Numbered from the stretch's first letter, positions 17,717-26,271 are shown. The stretch: 64,000 nucleotides of DNA from Haloglomus halophilum (GCF_024298885.1 NZ_CP101166.1:372001-436000), one strand, 5' to 3'. The notes: a model not told the origin generated them from the sequence alone. Translations and numbers: made by a program.

Positions 17717-18606
17717 GCCTCTCCGGCAACCGCAACTGGGGCGCTGACGCCGAGTATCCGGACCCCGTGGCCGCTCACGGGCCCTCGGAGGTCGTCACCC
17801 AGGGTGTCATCGACCCGGGGCTCCTGCAGGACTGGCTCGCCGCGCTCGACATCGTCCATCCGGAGGCGCCACTCGAGTTCGGGACCGACGGCATCGGCGT
17901 CTCGGTCGTCAACGAGGCCAAGACGATGCAGCTCGACACGGCACTCTACGCCGAGGCCTTCGAGGAGTTCCAGCACTTCGGCGACGAGTCGACCGAGCGC
18001 ATCGTCGCGCTCCGGCCGTTCCACGAGACCGCTCGGCTGGCCGAGCCCGACGCCGAGGAGGCGGTCTCGATCACCGTCGACGAGGTCGGGCAGCCGCTCC
18101 ACCTCCGGGCTGGCCCTGTCGGCCGGACGGTCGCCGCCTACGACGACCTCGGCACGATGCGGGCGTCCGAGTTGGAGCGCGATTACACGTATCGGGCCGC
18201 CATCGACCGGCGTCAGCTGGTTGCAGCCGCCAAACACGCCCGCGTCCCGTTCCGCGCGATGGACGGCTTCGGCAGCACCAGCGACCAGTATCGCATCCGC
18301 GGCGAGCCCGACGGCACGCTGCACGTCATCGGCGACAGCGACATCGACAACGTCGACGCGCCGGTCGCGACCGAGGACGCCATCCGGACGCCCGAGAGCG
18401 CAGTCGAGGCCGTCTACTCCGGCGAACTAATCCGCGATGTCGTCGGGTCCATCCCCGACGGCGCGGTCGTCTCGTTCCAGTTCGGTGCGGAGACGGACTT
18501 TCGCCTGCGCTGGACGCTCAAACAGGAGCGCCATGGCGAGCAGCGGCCCGTGGCGGAGGCCGAGTATCACGTCGCACCCATCCTGGACTCCGGAGGTGGC
18601 ACATGA
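17713..18606 (+). CDS. Divergent PCNA-like sliding clamp
   Basis: 297 residues from GTG 17713. Three features line up in order with archaeal PCNA: a first-domain pattern LEFGTDGIGVSVVNEAKTMQ followed by LDTALYAEAFEEF; a central AIDRRQLVAAAKHA helix; and the second-domain run SGELIRDVVGSIPDGAVVSF ending with YHVAPIL. The whole is longer than the roughly 247-residue host PCNA, with an N-terminal extension and an expanded linker. An element-encoded clamp would let it recruit its own replication partners. The call rests on pattern matching by eye; structure prediction would settle it. Confidence 0.7.
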   Translation: MSLSGNRNWGADAEYPDPVAAHGPSEVVTQGVIDPGLLQDWLAALDIVHPEAPLEFGTDGIGVSVVNEAKTMQLDTALYAEAFEEFQHFGDESTERIVALRPFHETARLAEPDAEEAVSITVDEVGQPLHLRAGPVGRTVAAYDDLGTMRASELERDYTYRAAIDRRQLVAAAKHARVPFRAMDGFGSTSDQYRIRGEPDGTLHVIGDSDIDNVDAPVATEDAIRTPESAVEAVYSGELIRDVVGSIPDGAVVSFQFGAETDFRLRWTLKQERHGEQRPVAEAEYHVAPILDSGGGT

Positions 18607-19103
18607 GCGTGTCCCGCCGTCAGCCCGAGGCCGACAGTCGGCTCGCGCGCTCGAAGCGGCTCGGCGAGCGCGTCGAGGCGACGGTCATCCAGCGTGTCGA
18701 CGGGCTCCGAGCGGCGCCCGAGCGCGATAGCCGCCACGACGCCGTCGCCGAGCACTGTCTCGCGCCGACCGACCGGCTCCCGTTCGCCGGTATCTGTCTC
18801 GTCGAACAGGGCACGCCCGTCGAGATCAAGAGCGTCGCCGCAGTGCAGGGCGAGCGCGAGGCGACCGGGCGCTTCTACCTGCGCGAGGGGCAGCACGGCG
18901 AGCTGCTGGCGGACGCGGGCGTCTACATCTTCGTCGTCGCGGTGCCCGTTCCGAATCGGGACCCGCTCGCGATGAAGCTCGTCCCCGCGTCGCTGGTCGA
19001 CGAGCTGCGCGGGAGTTGGATCGAGGTCGAGGACCGGTGTACGCACACGAAACTGGCGTGGTCGCACGTCTTTCGGGATTCGGAGGTGAGCGACGGTGTC
19101 TGA
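18603..19103 (+). CDS. Possible PD-(D/E)XK nuclease-like protein
   Basis: 166 residues, ATG 18603 overlapping the clamp stop (ATGA). The core LPFAGICLVEQGTPVEIKSV carries an ExK motif after a beta strand. It is followed by GRFYLREGQHGELLADAGVYIFVVAV, an alternation of strand and helix seen in restriction-endonuclease-like folds. The upstream acidic residue is not certain. Its position beside a clamp and a methyltransferase suits DNA processing such as resolution or repair. Confidence 0.5.
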   Translation: MSVSRRQPEADSRLARSKRLGERVEATVIQRVDGLRAAPERDSRHDAVAEHCLAPTDRLPFAGICLVEQGTPVEIKSVAAVQGEREATGRFYLREGQHGELLADAGVYIFVVAVPVPNRDPLAMKLVPASLVDELRGSWIEVEDRCTHTKLAWSHVFRDSEVSDGV

Positions 19104-19353
19104 AGAGGACCCGACCGTCTCTCACCTCTCCGAGGACGATTATACGAACCCCGCCTTCGCTGGCGCCTACCGGAAAGGCGCACTCGCCCGCCGGGACGGG
19201 AAGGGCAAAGCTGCCTGCCCTTACGACCGCGACCAGTACGGTCGTCAAGGCGTCACGTTCGCTCGGGCCTTCTGGAAGCGCTGGATGGAGGGCTGGGAGG
19301 CTGAAGACCGACTCATTCGAAACTCCGACGCAGAGGTGAGAGACGGTGTCTGA
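19096..19353 (+). CDS. Ribosome-modulation-factor-like protein
   Basis: 85 residues from GTG 19096, overlapping the previous gene by 8 bp. Residues 23-72 follow the RMF pattern: FAGAYRKGALARRDGKGK, then ACPYDRDQYGRQG, then FWKRWMEGWEAEDR. This matches the bacterial order AYxxG...CPY...W..GW..A. RMF dimerises 70S ribosomes in bacteria; phage and element homologues have unknown roles. A similar GACGGTGTCTGA junction starts the following gene. Confidence 0.6.
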   Translation: MSEEDPTVSHLSEDDYTNPAFAGAYRKGALARRDGKGKAACPYDRDQYGRQGVTFARAFWKRWMEGWEAEDRLIRNSDAEVRDGV

Positions 19354-19603
19354 GGAGCCCGTCACGGACCCGCTGGCCATCGTCTGTGGCAACTGTGGGG
19401 CCGAGCACGGGCTCGGCGCCGCGAACGAGCCCGGGATGTGTCGGGAGTGTTCGTGCTTCCTCCCGACGCCGACCAGCGAACAGCACCGCCTGCTCGGGAA
19501 GCGGATGGAGCAGCAGGTCCTCCATGAAGAGGGTTACGTGACCGTCGGAGGGTACGTCCCGGGTGTTCACGGCCCGGACTACGGAGAGTCCGATGCCCAG
19601 TGA
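19346..19603 (+). CDS. Zinc-ribbon protein
   Basis: 85 residues from GTG 19346, overlapping the RMF-like gene by 8 bp. Residues 14-35 show CGNCGAEHGLGAANEPGMC followed by CRECS, a CxxC...CxxC zinc ribbon. The rest is charged and without recognisable motifs. Probably nucleic-acid or protein binding. Confidence 0.6.
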   Translation: MSEEPVTDPLAIVCGNCGAEHGLGAANEPGMCRECSCFLPTPTSEQHRLLGKRMEQQVLHEEGYVTVGGYVPGVHGPDYGESDAQ

Positions 19604-20108
19604 GTTCCAGAGCGCCAGCGCCGAGGCCGGCGTGCCCGCGTGGCGCCAGGCCATCGCCGCCGAGATCGGCGAGGACCCCGGCCGCTGGCTCGACCGCGAC
19701 CTCGTCGAGCGTGCGCCCGGCCACACCGACCGGACCATGCAGCGAGCGGTTCACGCGCGCATCCAGGGCATCCGGTCGCGAGAGGTCATCGACGCCTGGC
19801 AGACCGTCGAGGTGCGGCTTGAGCGGGGCCCACGCCAGCAGGTGATGGCCTGGCTCAACCAGCGCGACCAGCAGCTGAAGGCGCGCGAGGAGCCTTCCCA
19901 GCGGGCCGTTAGCCGTCCGACACCCACGGCCGAGCCCGAGGCCGACGACGGCCCGGAGCTGGTCCACGACGACTGCGGCAGTGTCGTCGAAGAGCGCGAC
20001 GGCGAGGGCTACCGCTGTCCCGACTGCGACACCATCACGCGCTCGGTCGCCGAGCTGAGTGCCGTCTCGAACGCGACGCCGGTTGCGGCCGACGGAGGTG
20101 AGCCGTAG
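19593..20108 (+). CDS. Hypothetical protein with C-terminal zinc ribbon
   Basis: 171 residues from ATG 19593, overlapping the upstream stop by 11 bp. A helical N-terminal region (residues 1-105, rich in RAxHARIQGIR) precedes DDCGSVVEERDGEGYRCPDCD near 125-145, a Cys-rich ribbon. The C-terminus VAADGGEP is encoded by the next gene's ribosome-binding site. It directly precedes the methyltransferase and may modulate it. Confidence 0.6.
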   Translation: MPSEFQSASAEAGVPAWRQAIAAEIGEDPGRWLDRDLVERAPGHTDRTMQRAVHARIQGIRSREVIDAWQTVEVRLERGPRQQVMAWLNQRDQQLKAREEPSQRAVSRPTPTAEPEADDGPELVHDDCGSVVEERDGEGYRCPDCDTITRSVAELSAVSNATPVAADGGEP

Positions 20109-21386
20109 ATGTCGGATATCGACGCGTGGGCCCACGACATCCACTGCGGCGACGCCATCGAGACGCTGGAGCAGCTCCCAGCCTCGTCGGTTCACTGCTG
20201 CATGACGAGCCCGCCGTACTTCGGCCTTCGCGACTACGGCGTCGACGGCCAGCTCGGGTTGGAGGAGTCCCTGGACGAGTATATCGAGAACCTCGTCGAC
20301 GTGGGGGCGGCCATCCGGCGTGTCCTCCGCGACGATGGGTCGTGGTGGCTCAACCTCGGCGACTCGTTTGGCGATGGGAAGCAGAAGATGCTCGTCCCGC
20401 ATCGGGTCGCCAGCGCCCTGCAGGACGCCGGTTGGGTCGTTCGGAACGACGTGACGTGGGTGAAGCCGAACCCGATGCCCTCTGCGGTCAAGGACCGGCT
20501 GAACACGACGACCGAACAGGTCTTCCACCTCACACCGTCGCCGGACTACTGGTACGACCTTGATGCGATTCGGGAGCCACACAAGGCCGAGTCTCTCGAA
20601 CGTGCGGCACGAGGATACACTGGCACGAAGACGACCCGCGTCGAGCACATGCCGGGGCGCGAGACCGAGTCTCGCGTCCACAACTTCGACCGCGGCGTCC
20701 ATCCGAACGGCAAGAACCCAGGTGACGTGTTCGAGGTCACCGTCCAGCCGTTCTCCGAGGCGCACTTCGCAGTTTACCCGCCCGAGCTCTGCGAGACGCC
20801 ACTGAAGGCGACGGCGCCGCCGGAGGTTTGTGTCGACTGCGGAACACCCTACGAGCGCGAGGTCGAGACGACACCGCTCTGGGACCGTGATATCCAGGCG
20901 CTCGACCGACCACAGCAGCGTAAGGCCCTGGAACGGTTCCAGGCCTCGGACCTGACGGTCGCACACCTGCAGGCCGCTCGGTCGGTCGGCTTCGGCGACG
21001 GTGCCCACGGCGACGCCGCGCAGGGGAGTCGCGACCGTGTCGACGATCGAACCCGGAAGCTGGCCGACGAGGCGAAGCAGGTCCTCGGTGGCTACTTCCG
21101 TGAGTTCGTCCACCGGCCCGAGCGGGACGCGACCGGCTGGGGGCAGACCTGCGACTGCGACACCGACGCGACCGAGGCTGGCATCGTCCTAGACCCGTTC
21201 GCGGGCGCCGGGACTACCTGCCTCGTCGCGAAACGACTGGGCCGGCGGTTCATCGGAATCGACCTGAACCCAGAGTACGTGGCGCTGGCCCAGCAGCGCG
21301 TCGGGCTCGACGTCGACGAGCCCGAGCGACTGCTGGAGGAAGGTGAGACCCACCTGCAGGCGTTCACCGACGGGGGTGAGCCGTAG
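20109..21386 (+). CDS. DNA methyltransferase (beta-type, probably N4-cytosine)
   Basis: 425 residues. Catalytic motif IV TSPPY is at residues 33-37, followed by FGLRDYG. SAM-binding motif I DPFAGAGTT lies near residue 361 with the FIGIDLNPEY strand after it. The order IV then I is the beta class, whose SPPY motif occurs in m4C and some m6A enzymes. A roughly 130-residue insert carries CVDCGTPY and CDCD cysteines. No restriction endonuclease is adjacent, so it is probably an orphan enzyme protecting the element or marking its replication state. The target is unknown. Confidence 0.88.
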   Translation: MSDIDAWAHDIHCGDAIETLEQLPASSVHCCMTSPPYFGLRDYGVDGQLGLEESLDEYIENLVDVGAAIRRVLRDDGSWWLNLGDSFGDGKQKMLVPHRVASALQDAGWVVRNDVTWVKPNPMPSAVKDRLNTTTEQVFHLTPSPDYWYDLDAIREPHKAESLERAARGYTGTKTTRVEHMPGRETESRVHNFDRGVHPNGKNPGDVFEVTVQPFSEAHFAVYPPELCETPLKATAPPEVCVDCGTPYEREVETTPLWDRDIQALDRPQQRKALERFQASDLTVAHLQAARSVGFGDGAHGDAAQGSRDRVDDRTRKLADEAKQVLGGYFREFVHRPERDATGWGQTCDCDTDATEAGIVLDPFAGAGTTCLVAKRLGRRFIGIDLNPEYVALAQQRVGLDVDEPERLLEEGETHLQAFTDGGEP

Positions 21387-21515
21387 ATGCCCCGCTCCAT
21401 CGCCCGCGAGCATCTGTTGGGCGCCACCATCTCGGCCTACGGGCGCGGGGCCGCCCGCATCGTCCCCTGGACGCGCCCGGAACACTTCCCGCGATTCGCG
21501 GGTGGTCGGCTGTGA
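21387..21515 (+). CDS. 42-residue microprotein
   Basis: Starts immediately after the methyltransferase stop, with a GGGGGTGA ribosome-binding site inside the end of that gene. Its stop overlaps the following GTG by 4 bp. The peptide is basic (MPRSIAREHLLGATIS ... ), with no known domain. Its exact fit between two coupled genes supports its reality. Confidence 0.5.
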   Translation: MPRSIAREHLLGATISAYGRGAARIVPWTRPEHFPRFAGGRL

Positions 21516-23251
21516 GCTCCGATTCCGTCTCGGGCTCGGTCCGGCCCACCGGCGCCCGGCACCAGACCGACCGCGTCGAGGGGATCGAGACGGTCCCGAC
21601 GAAGGGGCCGACGCCAGCCCGCCACGGTGGCGGTGGCAAGCTCGTCCTGTGTGACCAGCACCGTGACGCCGACGCGGTCCCGTTCGAGGTCGGCGAGTAT
21701 CGCACGCTCCCGGACGGCTCGCTCTACCAGTGGTGTCGCGCCGCGTGGGTCGCTCACGACGACGCGCTCGTCGAGGACCACAAGGGCCGCCAGTACGCGG
21801 TCCTCTCGCGGTCGTTCACTCGCCCGGACGACGACTCCGAGTACGCGGTCACGCTGAAATCGAGTCGCTGGAAGGCTGGCACCGGCGAGGGTGAGGATTA
21901 CAGCGCGTGGTGGAAGTACGACCTCACCGTCCAGCCGCTCGACGAGGACGGCGCGGTCGACTTCGAGCGGACGCCCGACCAGAGCCTCACGCTGAAGATC
22001 GAGCCCCAGTACGACGACCTCGTCTACCCCGACGGGAACGATCTCGACCTCCCGCACGGCGAGGGGTCGGTCGTCCGCGTCAGCTCCACCTGGGTCGACG
22101 AGCCCGAGGAGATGCTGGAGCGTGCGGCGCGACTCCTCGGTCACGCGCTCGGCTACCAGCTCGACCACGACGATGTCGTCCAGGACTCGCTCGGCTTCTC
22201 GAAGGCCGAGGTGCACGTCCGGTTCGACGAGGACCGTGAGGGCGATGCCGTGCATACGCTGCAGCAGTCCTCGGACCTGCTGACGGCGCATCACGGCGAC
22301 CACGAGTGGCTGAAGAAGGTCGAGGACGGCTGTGTCCTGAAGGGGAAGATCCCCGCGACCGACTGCTGGGAGCAACTCGGCTTCCCCGACCTCGATGCCG
22401 ATATCCTCCTGAAGGTCTACTATCCTGACCACAAGGAGGCGCTCGACTACCCGATGGACCAGCCGAAGATGGAGGTTGCGCTCGCCGGCAAGGAGCGCGT
22501 CCAGCAGGAGGACGGCTCGACCTACCGGCGGATGTTCAGCTGGGACCGCTGGGACGAGGTCATCGCCATCCTGGAGGAGATCCTCCTCTCGCACCTGGAG
22601 TGGGCCGGCATCGAGCGCGGCGACCTCGTCGCGGATGACTACTTCGACGGGCCCGAGGCCGACGTGCTGGCGTTCGATATGCCGGCGGGCCGGCGTCACT
22701 GGCTCCAGAAGCACTACCAGAGCCTCGTGCCCGCGCTCTACCGCGAGGCCACGCACACGCACACCGACCTCGTGTACGACATCCTCGATGTCGTCCGGCG
22801 CAAGGAGTCGGTCACCTACCACGGTTTGGCCGAGGAGACCGGCGCCGCCTACCGGACCGTTCGCGAGCACGTCCGGAAGCTCGCCGAGGAGATCGGGGGT
22901 GACGACCCCGGCATCCTGGAGCGGCATCGCGGCGCCGTCACGGTCATCACCTTCAGCTCCCGCTACTTCGAGGAGCAGGCCGACGACGCGCTCGACCAGA
23001 TCAAGCCCGACGACCAGCCCGAAGACCGCAAGGAGCGTGCCGAGGAGCGTCGCGAGCGCCGCGAGAGCGACGACCAGGCGGACGAGAACGAGGACACGGC
23101 CTCGTCGAACGTCTGGGAGTACTTCGCCGATCTCGACCTGACCGCCGACCAGCTGGCCAGCGCGCTCGACCAGGAGTACCTCTCCGACCAGCACGTCCGC
23201 GTCCGCGTCGACGACTCGTCGCTGTTCCCGACCTACGGCCCGCCCGGGTAG
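21512..23251 (+). CDS. Large element protein with C-terminal winged-helix domain
   Basis: 579 residues from GTG 21512. Residues 40-330 form a beta-rich domain of no family I recognise. Residues about 425-475 contain DLVYDILDVVRRKESVTYHG, then LAEETGAAYRTVREHVRKLAEE, a clear winged-helix DNA-binding unit. A charged coiled-coil-like stretch (PEDRKERAEERRERRES) follows. It is the last gene of the early operon and adjoins a 435-bp non-coding region. A replication or partition role is possible but unproven. Confidence 0.65.
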   Translation: MSSDSVSGSVRPTGARHQTDRVEGIETVPTKGPTPARHGGGGKLVLCDQHRDADAVPFEVGEYRTLPDGSLYQWCRAAWVAHDDALVEDHKGRQYAVLSRSFTRPDDDSEYAVTLKSSRWKAGTGEGEDYSAWWKYDLTVQPLDEDGAVDFERTPDQSLTLKIEPQYDDLVYPDGNDLDLPHGEGSVVRVSSTWVDEPEEMLERAARLLGHALGYQLDHDDVVQDSLGFSKAEVHVRFDEDREGDAVHTLQQSSDLLTAHHGDHEWLKKVEDGCVLKGKIPATDCWEQLGFPDLDADILLKVYYPDHKEALDYPMDQPKMEVALAGKERVQQEDGSTYRRMFSWDRWDEVIAILEEILLSHLEWAGIERGDLVADDYFDGPEADVLAFDMPAGRRHWLQKHYQSLVPALYREATHTHTDLVYDILDVVRRKESVTYHGLAEETGAAYRTVREHVRKLAEEIGGDDPGILERHRGAVTVITFSSRYFEEQADDALDQIKPDDQPEDRKERAEERRERRESDDQADENEDTASSNVWEYFADLDLTADQLASALDQEYLSDQHVRVRVDDSSLFPTYGPPG

Positions 23252-23686
23252 CGCCGCTCACGCCGGCGCTCGCCCGCTTCCCCAGCCGCAGCACTCGATA
23301 CCAATCCTTTCTTTCGCGCTCGCTTGCCGCGAGCCCAGCGTCTCGACGCACTCCCATCCGGCGCCGTGCGTAGTTTCACTTTCACCGGGGAGTTGATAGC
23401 TTATTTCCGCGCCAGTTTCGCCACAACTGGCCGCCAGTCGCCGGCGCGACCGCCGGCCTCGACCGCTCTCGGCGCCGCTCAGGAGGGAGCCAGCGGCCCG
23501 GGGTGCTGCCGGGGGGCCTCAGAGGGGTGCCACTAAGGTGGTGAGGGATAGCGGGCTGGCCCATAGCGGGCCAGCCCTCCCGCACCGCACCGCCCCGAGC
23601 GTCTGCACGCGGGAGGACGGTTGACGACGCCATGTACGGGCAGTACTACCGGGCGGTACAGCGGCCGGTCGGCGTGCCGGTCCGCG
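23252..23686. other. Non-coding region between convergent operons, with a strong hairpin
   Basis: 435 bp separate the ends of the early operon (plus) and the structural operon (minus). No credible ORF is seen. A perfect inverted repeat GGGCTGGCCC-ATAGC-GGGCCAGCCC lies at 23553-23577, and a pyrimidine tract (CCTTTCTTTC) is near 23307. Bidirectional termination is the simplest role; an origin function cannot be excluded. Confidence 0.55.
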
Positions 23687-24124
23687 TTAGGACCGGCTCT
23701 CCGAGCGCGCAGTCTCGACCGCTCGCTCGGCGTAGGTCGGGCCGATGCCATCGACTTCGTCGGCTACCTCTGCGGGCTCGTGAGCAGCCAGCGTCTCGAC
23801 CGAACCGAACGCCTCGGCCAGCTGGAGCGCCCGCTGCTCGCCGATCCCGTCGGCTTCGTCGAGGACTTCCAGCGCTCGCGATGTCGAAGGGTCCAGCGCC
23901 GCCTCGACGCGGCGCTCGTACTCGGTGAGTGTGATGTCGCCAGCCACGTACTGCTCGCGGGCGGTCGCGTCGACGGGCTCCTCGTCGTCCTCGTGCACCC
24001 ACTCGTAGAACCGCGCACCGGCCGCCTCGATTCTGTCGCGGGCGTACAGCACGACCACCGCGCCGGCGAGAATGGCCGCCGCCAGCGGGTCGTGGACGTG
24101 GCCATGGGAGAGGATTGGGAGCAT
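23687..24124 (-). CDS. Membrane-anchored SHOCT-like / helix-hairpin-helix protein
   Basis: 145 residues. One N-terminal membrane helix (AAAILAGAVVVLYA, residues 13-26) is followed by a SHOCT-like segment REQYVAGDITLTEYERRVEA. Two HhH motifs come next, LDEADGIGEQRALQLAEAFG and VADEVDGIGPTYAERAV. HhH pairs bind DNA non-specifically, so this could tether DNA to the membrane. It is the last gene of the structural operon, with its start overlapping the upstream stop (ATGA). A C-terminal fragment of a homologue lies at 53784-53903. Confidence 0.72.
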   Translation of the reverse strand: MLPILSHGHVHDPLAAAILAGAVVVLYARDRIEAAGARFYEWVHEDDEEPVDATAREQYVAGDITLTEYERRVEAALDPSTSRALEVLDEADGIGEQRALQLAEAFGSVETLAAHEPAEVADEVDGIGPTYAERAVETARSESRS

Positions 24125-24258
24125 CACGGCCCGACGACCACCGCGTGTCCGCAGGCCTCGCACCGGACGATGTCCATGCCGTCGCGCTCGTGGATCGTCA
24201 GCAGCGCGTGCTCGGTGCCCAGCTCCGCGACCGTCGCGAGGATGGCGTCGACGGTCAT
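24124..24258 (-). CDS. 44-residue zinc-binding microprotein
   Basis: ATG 24258 to a stop overlapping the next gene. Sequence MTVDAILATVAELG ..., ending in DIVRCEACGHAVVVGP with a CxxC knuckle. It overlaps both neighbours by 4 bp. Small size limits confidence, but the precise coupling argues for expression. Confidence 0.5.
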   Translation of the reverse strand: MTVDAILATVAELGTEHALLTIHERDGMDIVRCEACGHAVVVGP

Positions 24259-24419
24259 GGCTCCCAGGGCCACTCGATAGGCGGCATCGGCGGTCGCTCG
24301 TCCTCTACTCGTGCGAACTTGACAACCAGGGAGAAACCCACCACGACCACGAGCACGTAGACCGCGAGCGAGGCGAGTCCATCGGGCGCGAGGGCCGTCA
24401 GGAGCGACTCCAGACACAT
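24255..24419 (-). CDS. 54-residue single-pass membrane protein
   Basis: ATG 24419, one membrane helix (LAVYVLVVVVGFSLVVKFA), then an acidic/proline tail PPMPPIEWPWEP. The stop overlaps the next ATG. Part of the structural operon; function unknown. Confidence 0.55.
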   Translation of the reverse strand: MCLESLLTALAPDGLASLAVYVLVVVVGFSLVVKFARVEDERPPMPPIEWPWEP

Positions 24420-24755
24420 CTACCCGCTCACCTCTGAGCGGTACCGGTGGAGTAGGTATGCCACCAGCAGGACTGTCGCGACCGCGACCGGTAGCCGCAC
24501 CGCACCGAGCGCCGAGAGCGCGGCCAGCCACCACCCAGCCGACTCCGAGACCATGGTCACGGGCTGGACCACCGCCGCGGCGACGAACCGCCCGATTCCT
24601 GAGAGCGCCACCAGCGACCATCGCGCCGACTGTCCGAGCAGCACCACCGGCCGGACCAGCAACTCGCCGAGGATACCTCCTGAACCCAGCACGTCGACGG
24701 CAACGCCGGCGAGCACGAGGTAGCCGAGCGGTTCGGGGCGGGGCTCCTGGCTCAC
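24420..24755 (-). CDS. Small polytopic membrane protein
   Basis: 111 residues from GTG 24755, overlapping the lipoprotein stop (GTGA). Two or three hydrophobic helices: residues 10-33, a weaker one near 60-80, and VRLPVAVATVLLVAYLLHRY at 86-105. No motif is recognised. It is probably an envelope component. Confidence 0.6.
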   Translation of the reverse strand: MSQEPRPEPLGYLVLAGVAVDVLGSGGILGELLVRPVVLLGQSARWSLVALSGIGRFVAAAVVQPVTMVSESAGWWLAALSALGAVRLPVAVATVLLVAYLLHRYRSEVSG

Positions 24756-25408
24756 CGCTGCTCACCCCCATCGGTGTCACCATCGCCCGCCTGGTAGTCG
24801 CCCGTCAGCCGCGGCTCCACCTCCGTCCAGACGCCGCAGGTCCACTCCGCCTGCGGCTGCTGTCCGTATGCCTCCGGCGTCGGTAGTTTCGCGATTCCGT
24901 CGGCCGTCTCGGTTCGCAGCGCCTCCAGATCCTCGAGAGTCAGCTGGCTCTCGCGGTCCCAGTAGCGCTCGACCCAGTCCGCCTCCGACCGCTCGCGGTA
25001 GATCACGTTGCCGCTGGCACAGGACGTGACCTCGACGACGAGCCCCGCGGCGCGGCCGATTCCGAGCTGCTCGCTGAACCACGGGTCACGGAGCCCCGAC
25101 AGCGTCTCCTGAACCGGGTACAGCGACTTGACCGCCATCTGCCCGCGGACACGGAGGACCGCCCGGTCGTACGCGACGGTTTCGAGCCGGTAGGGCGTTC
25201 CCGTCGGGCCCTCAGTCGGCCGGAGCGCGTTGGCGTACTCTGCCGCGAGGTCACCCGCACCCTCGGAGATCGGGGGCTCGTCCGCAGCGGTCGGCGTCCG
25301 CGTGACGGCCCGGATTCGCTGGGGTGAGAGGCCAGCACAGCCCGCGACCGCCGTTGACCCGGCAGCCGCCAGCAGCGCCCGCCGGGAGCACGCGGTCTCC
25401 TCGCTCAT
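24752..25408 (-). CDS. Tat-exported lipoprotein
   Basis: 218 residues. The N-terminus CSRRALLAAAGSTAVAGCAG combines a twin-arginine motif with a lipobox (VAGC), giving lipid attachment at the Cys near residue 25. The mature part is alpha/beta with two cysteines (SCASGN, WTCGVW) and YWDRESQLTLEDLEALR. It ends TDGGEQR, overlapping the ribosome-binding site of the next gene. This is an extracellular membrane-attached component of the surface module. Confidence 0.7.
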   Translation of the reverse strand: MSEETACSRRALLAAAGSTAVAGCAGLSPQRIRAVTRTPTAADEPPISEGAGDLAAEYANALRPTEGPTGTPYRLETVAYDRAVLRVRGQMAVKSLYPVQETLSGLRDPWFSEQLGIGRAAGLVVEVTSCASGNVIYRERSEADWVERYWDRESQLTLEDLEALRTETADGIAKLPTPEAYGQQPQAEWTCGVWTEVEPRLTGDYQAGDGDTDGGEQR

Positions 25409-26271
25409 GCCGGCACCCCTTCGGCGAGCCCGTGGTTGCGCTGCGCGGCCGCGACCGACTCGGCCGACGGGCCCCGCATCACCGGCGACAGGCCGGCACG
25501 GAGGTCGGAGCTGCTCGGGCCCGCATGCACCAGCACGCCGTAGTAGGCGCCGAGCGCGACGCCGGGACCGAGTGGGCTCGTCAGGAGGCCGGCGACCGCT
25601 GCGGCCGGCACGGCGACCGCCAGCGGCGCCAGGTGCAGTGCGTAGTACTGTGGCCGGCCCAGCGAGAGGATGTCCTGATACCGGACCTCCCAGCGGGCCT
25701 GCTGGAGTATCTCGTACCCGAGCCACCGCGACTCGCGCAGGTCGACCGAGAGGCTGTAGTCGACGCCCAGCAGCCGGAGGACCGCGAGGTGCGTCGCCTC
25801 GTGCCAGCAGCCGACGCGGGCCGAGAGCGGGCCGTACAGGACGACGTGGCATGCTACGAACACGAGATAGACCAGGGCGAACTGCGCCACCGACAGCGTC
25901 GGGACAACCGCTGCCGGGACCGTGACGAGCGCCAGGACGACGGCCACGACGGAGACCCAGACACCCCATGTCCGCAGGCCCTCCTGGAGCCCGGCCAGCG
26001 AGCACCGCCAGAACGTCTCCAGGGCCGGCAGGAACCCAGCCGCGACGGCGATAGCCAGCAGCACCGGGATGTCTGGGAATATCGCGATCAGCACCAGCTG
26101 GACGCCTGTCGCCATCACGACGCCACGGCCCAGCGACGGGACCGGGCACCTGCCGACGTACCGGTCGCACAGTACGACCAGTGCCCACGCCGCGGTCGCC
26201 GTGGCGAGCAGCGCGACCGCTATCGCGAGGCCGACCGCGAGGGGCGACGACTCGGTCATCCAGAGCGCCAC
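25405..26271 (-). CDS. Polytopic membrane protein with HExxH (possible zincin peptidase)
   Basis: 288 residues from GTG 26271, chosen because GAGGTGGTGA lies 6 nt upstream; ATG 26259 is the alternative. Six or so membrane helices are seen. HEATH at residues 157-161 sits at the end of a membrane segment and matches the HExxH zinc motif of intramembrane or DUF3267-like peptidases. A later SSSDLRAG could supply a third ligand. If active, it could process surface proteins encoded by the same operon. The peptidase call is inferred from the motif alone. Confidence 0.55.
   Translation of the reverse strand: MALWMTESSPLAVGLAIAVALLATATAAWALVVLCDRYVGRCPVPSLGRGVVMATGVQLVLIAIFPDIPVLLAIAVAAGFLPALETFWRCSLAGLQEGLRTWGVWVSVVAVVLALVTVPAAVVPTLSVAQFALVYLVFVACHVVLYGPLSARVGCWHEATHLAVLRLLGVDYSLSVDLRESRWLGYEILQQARWEVRYQDILSLGRPQYYALHLAPLAVAVPAAAVAGLLTSPLGPGVALGAYYGVLVHAGPSSSDLRAGLSPVMRGPSAESVAAAQRNHGLAEGVPA

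Noticed and set aside
20109..21515. Restriction-modification system
   Set aside because: The methyltransferase has no adjacent endonuclease; the nuclease-like protein at 18603 is separated by three genes and is itself uncertain.
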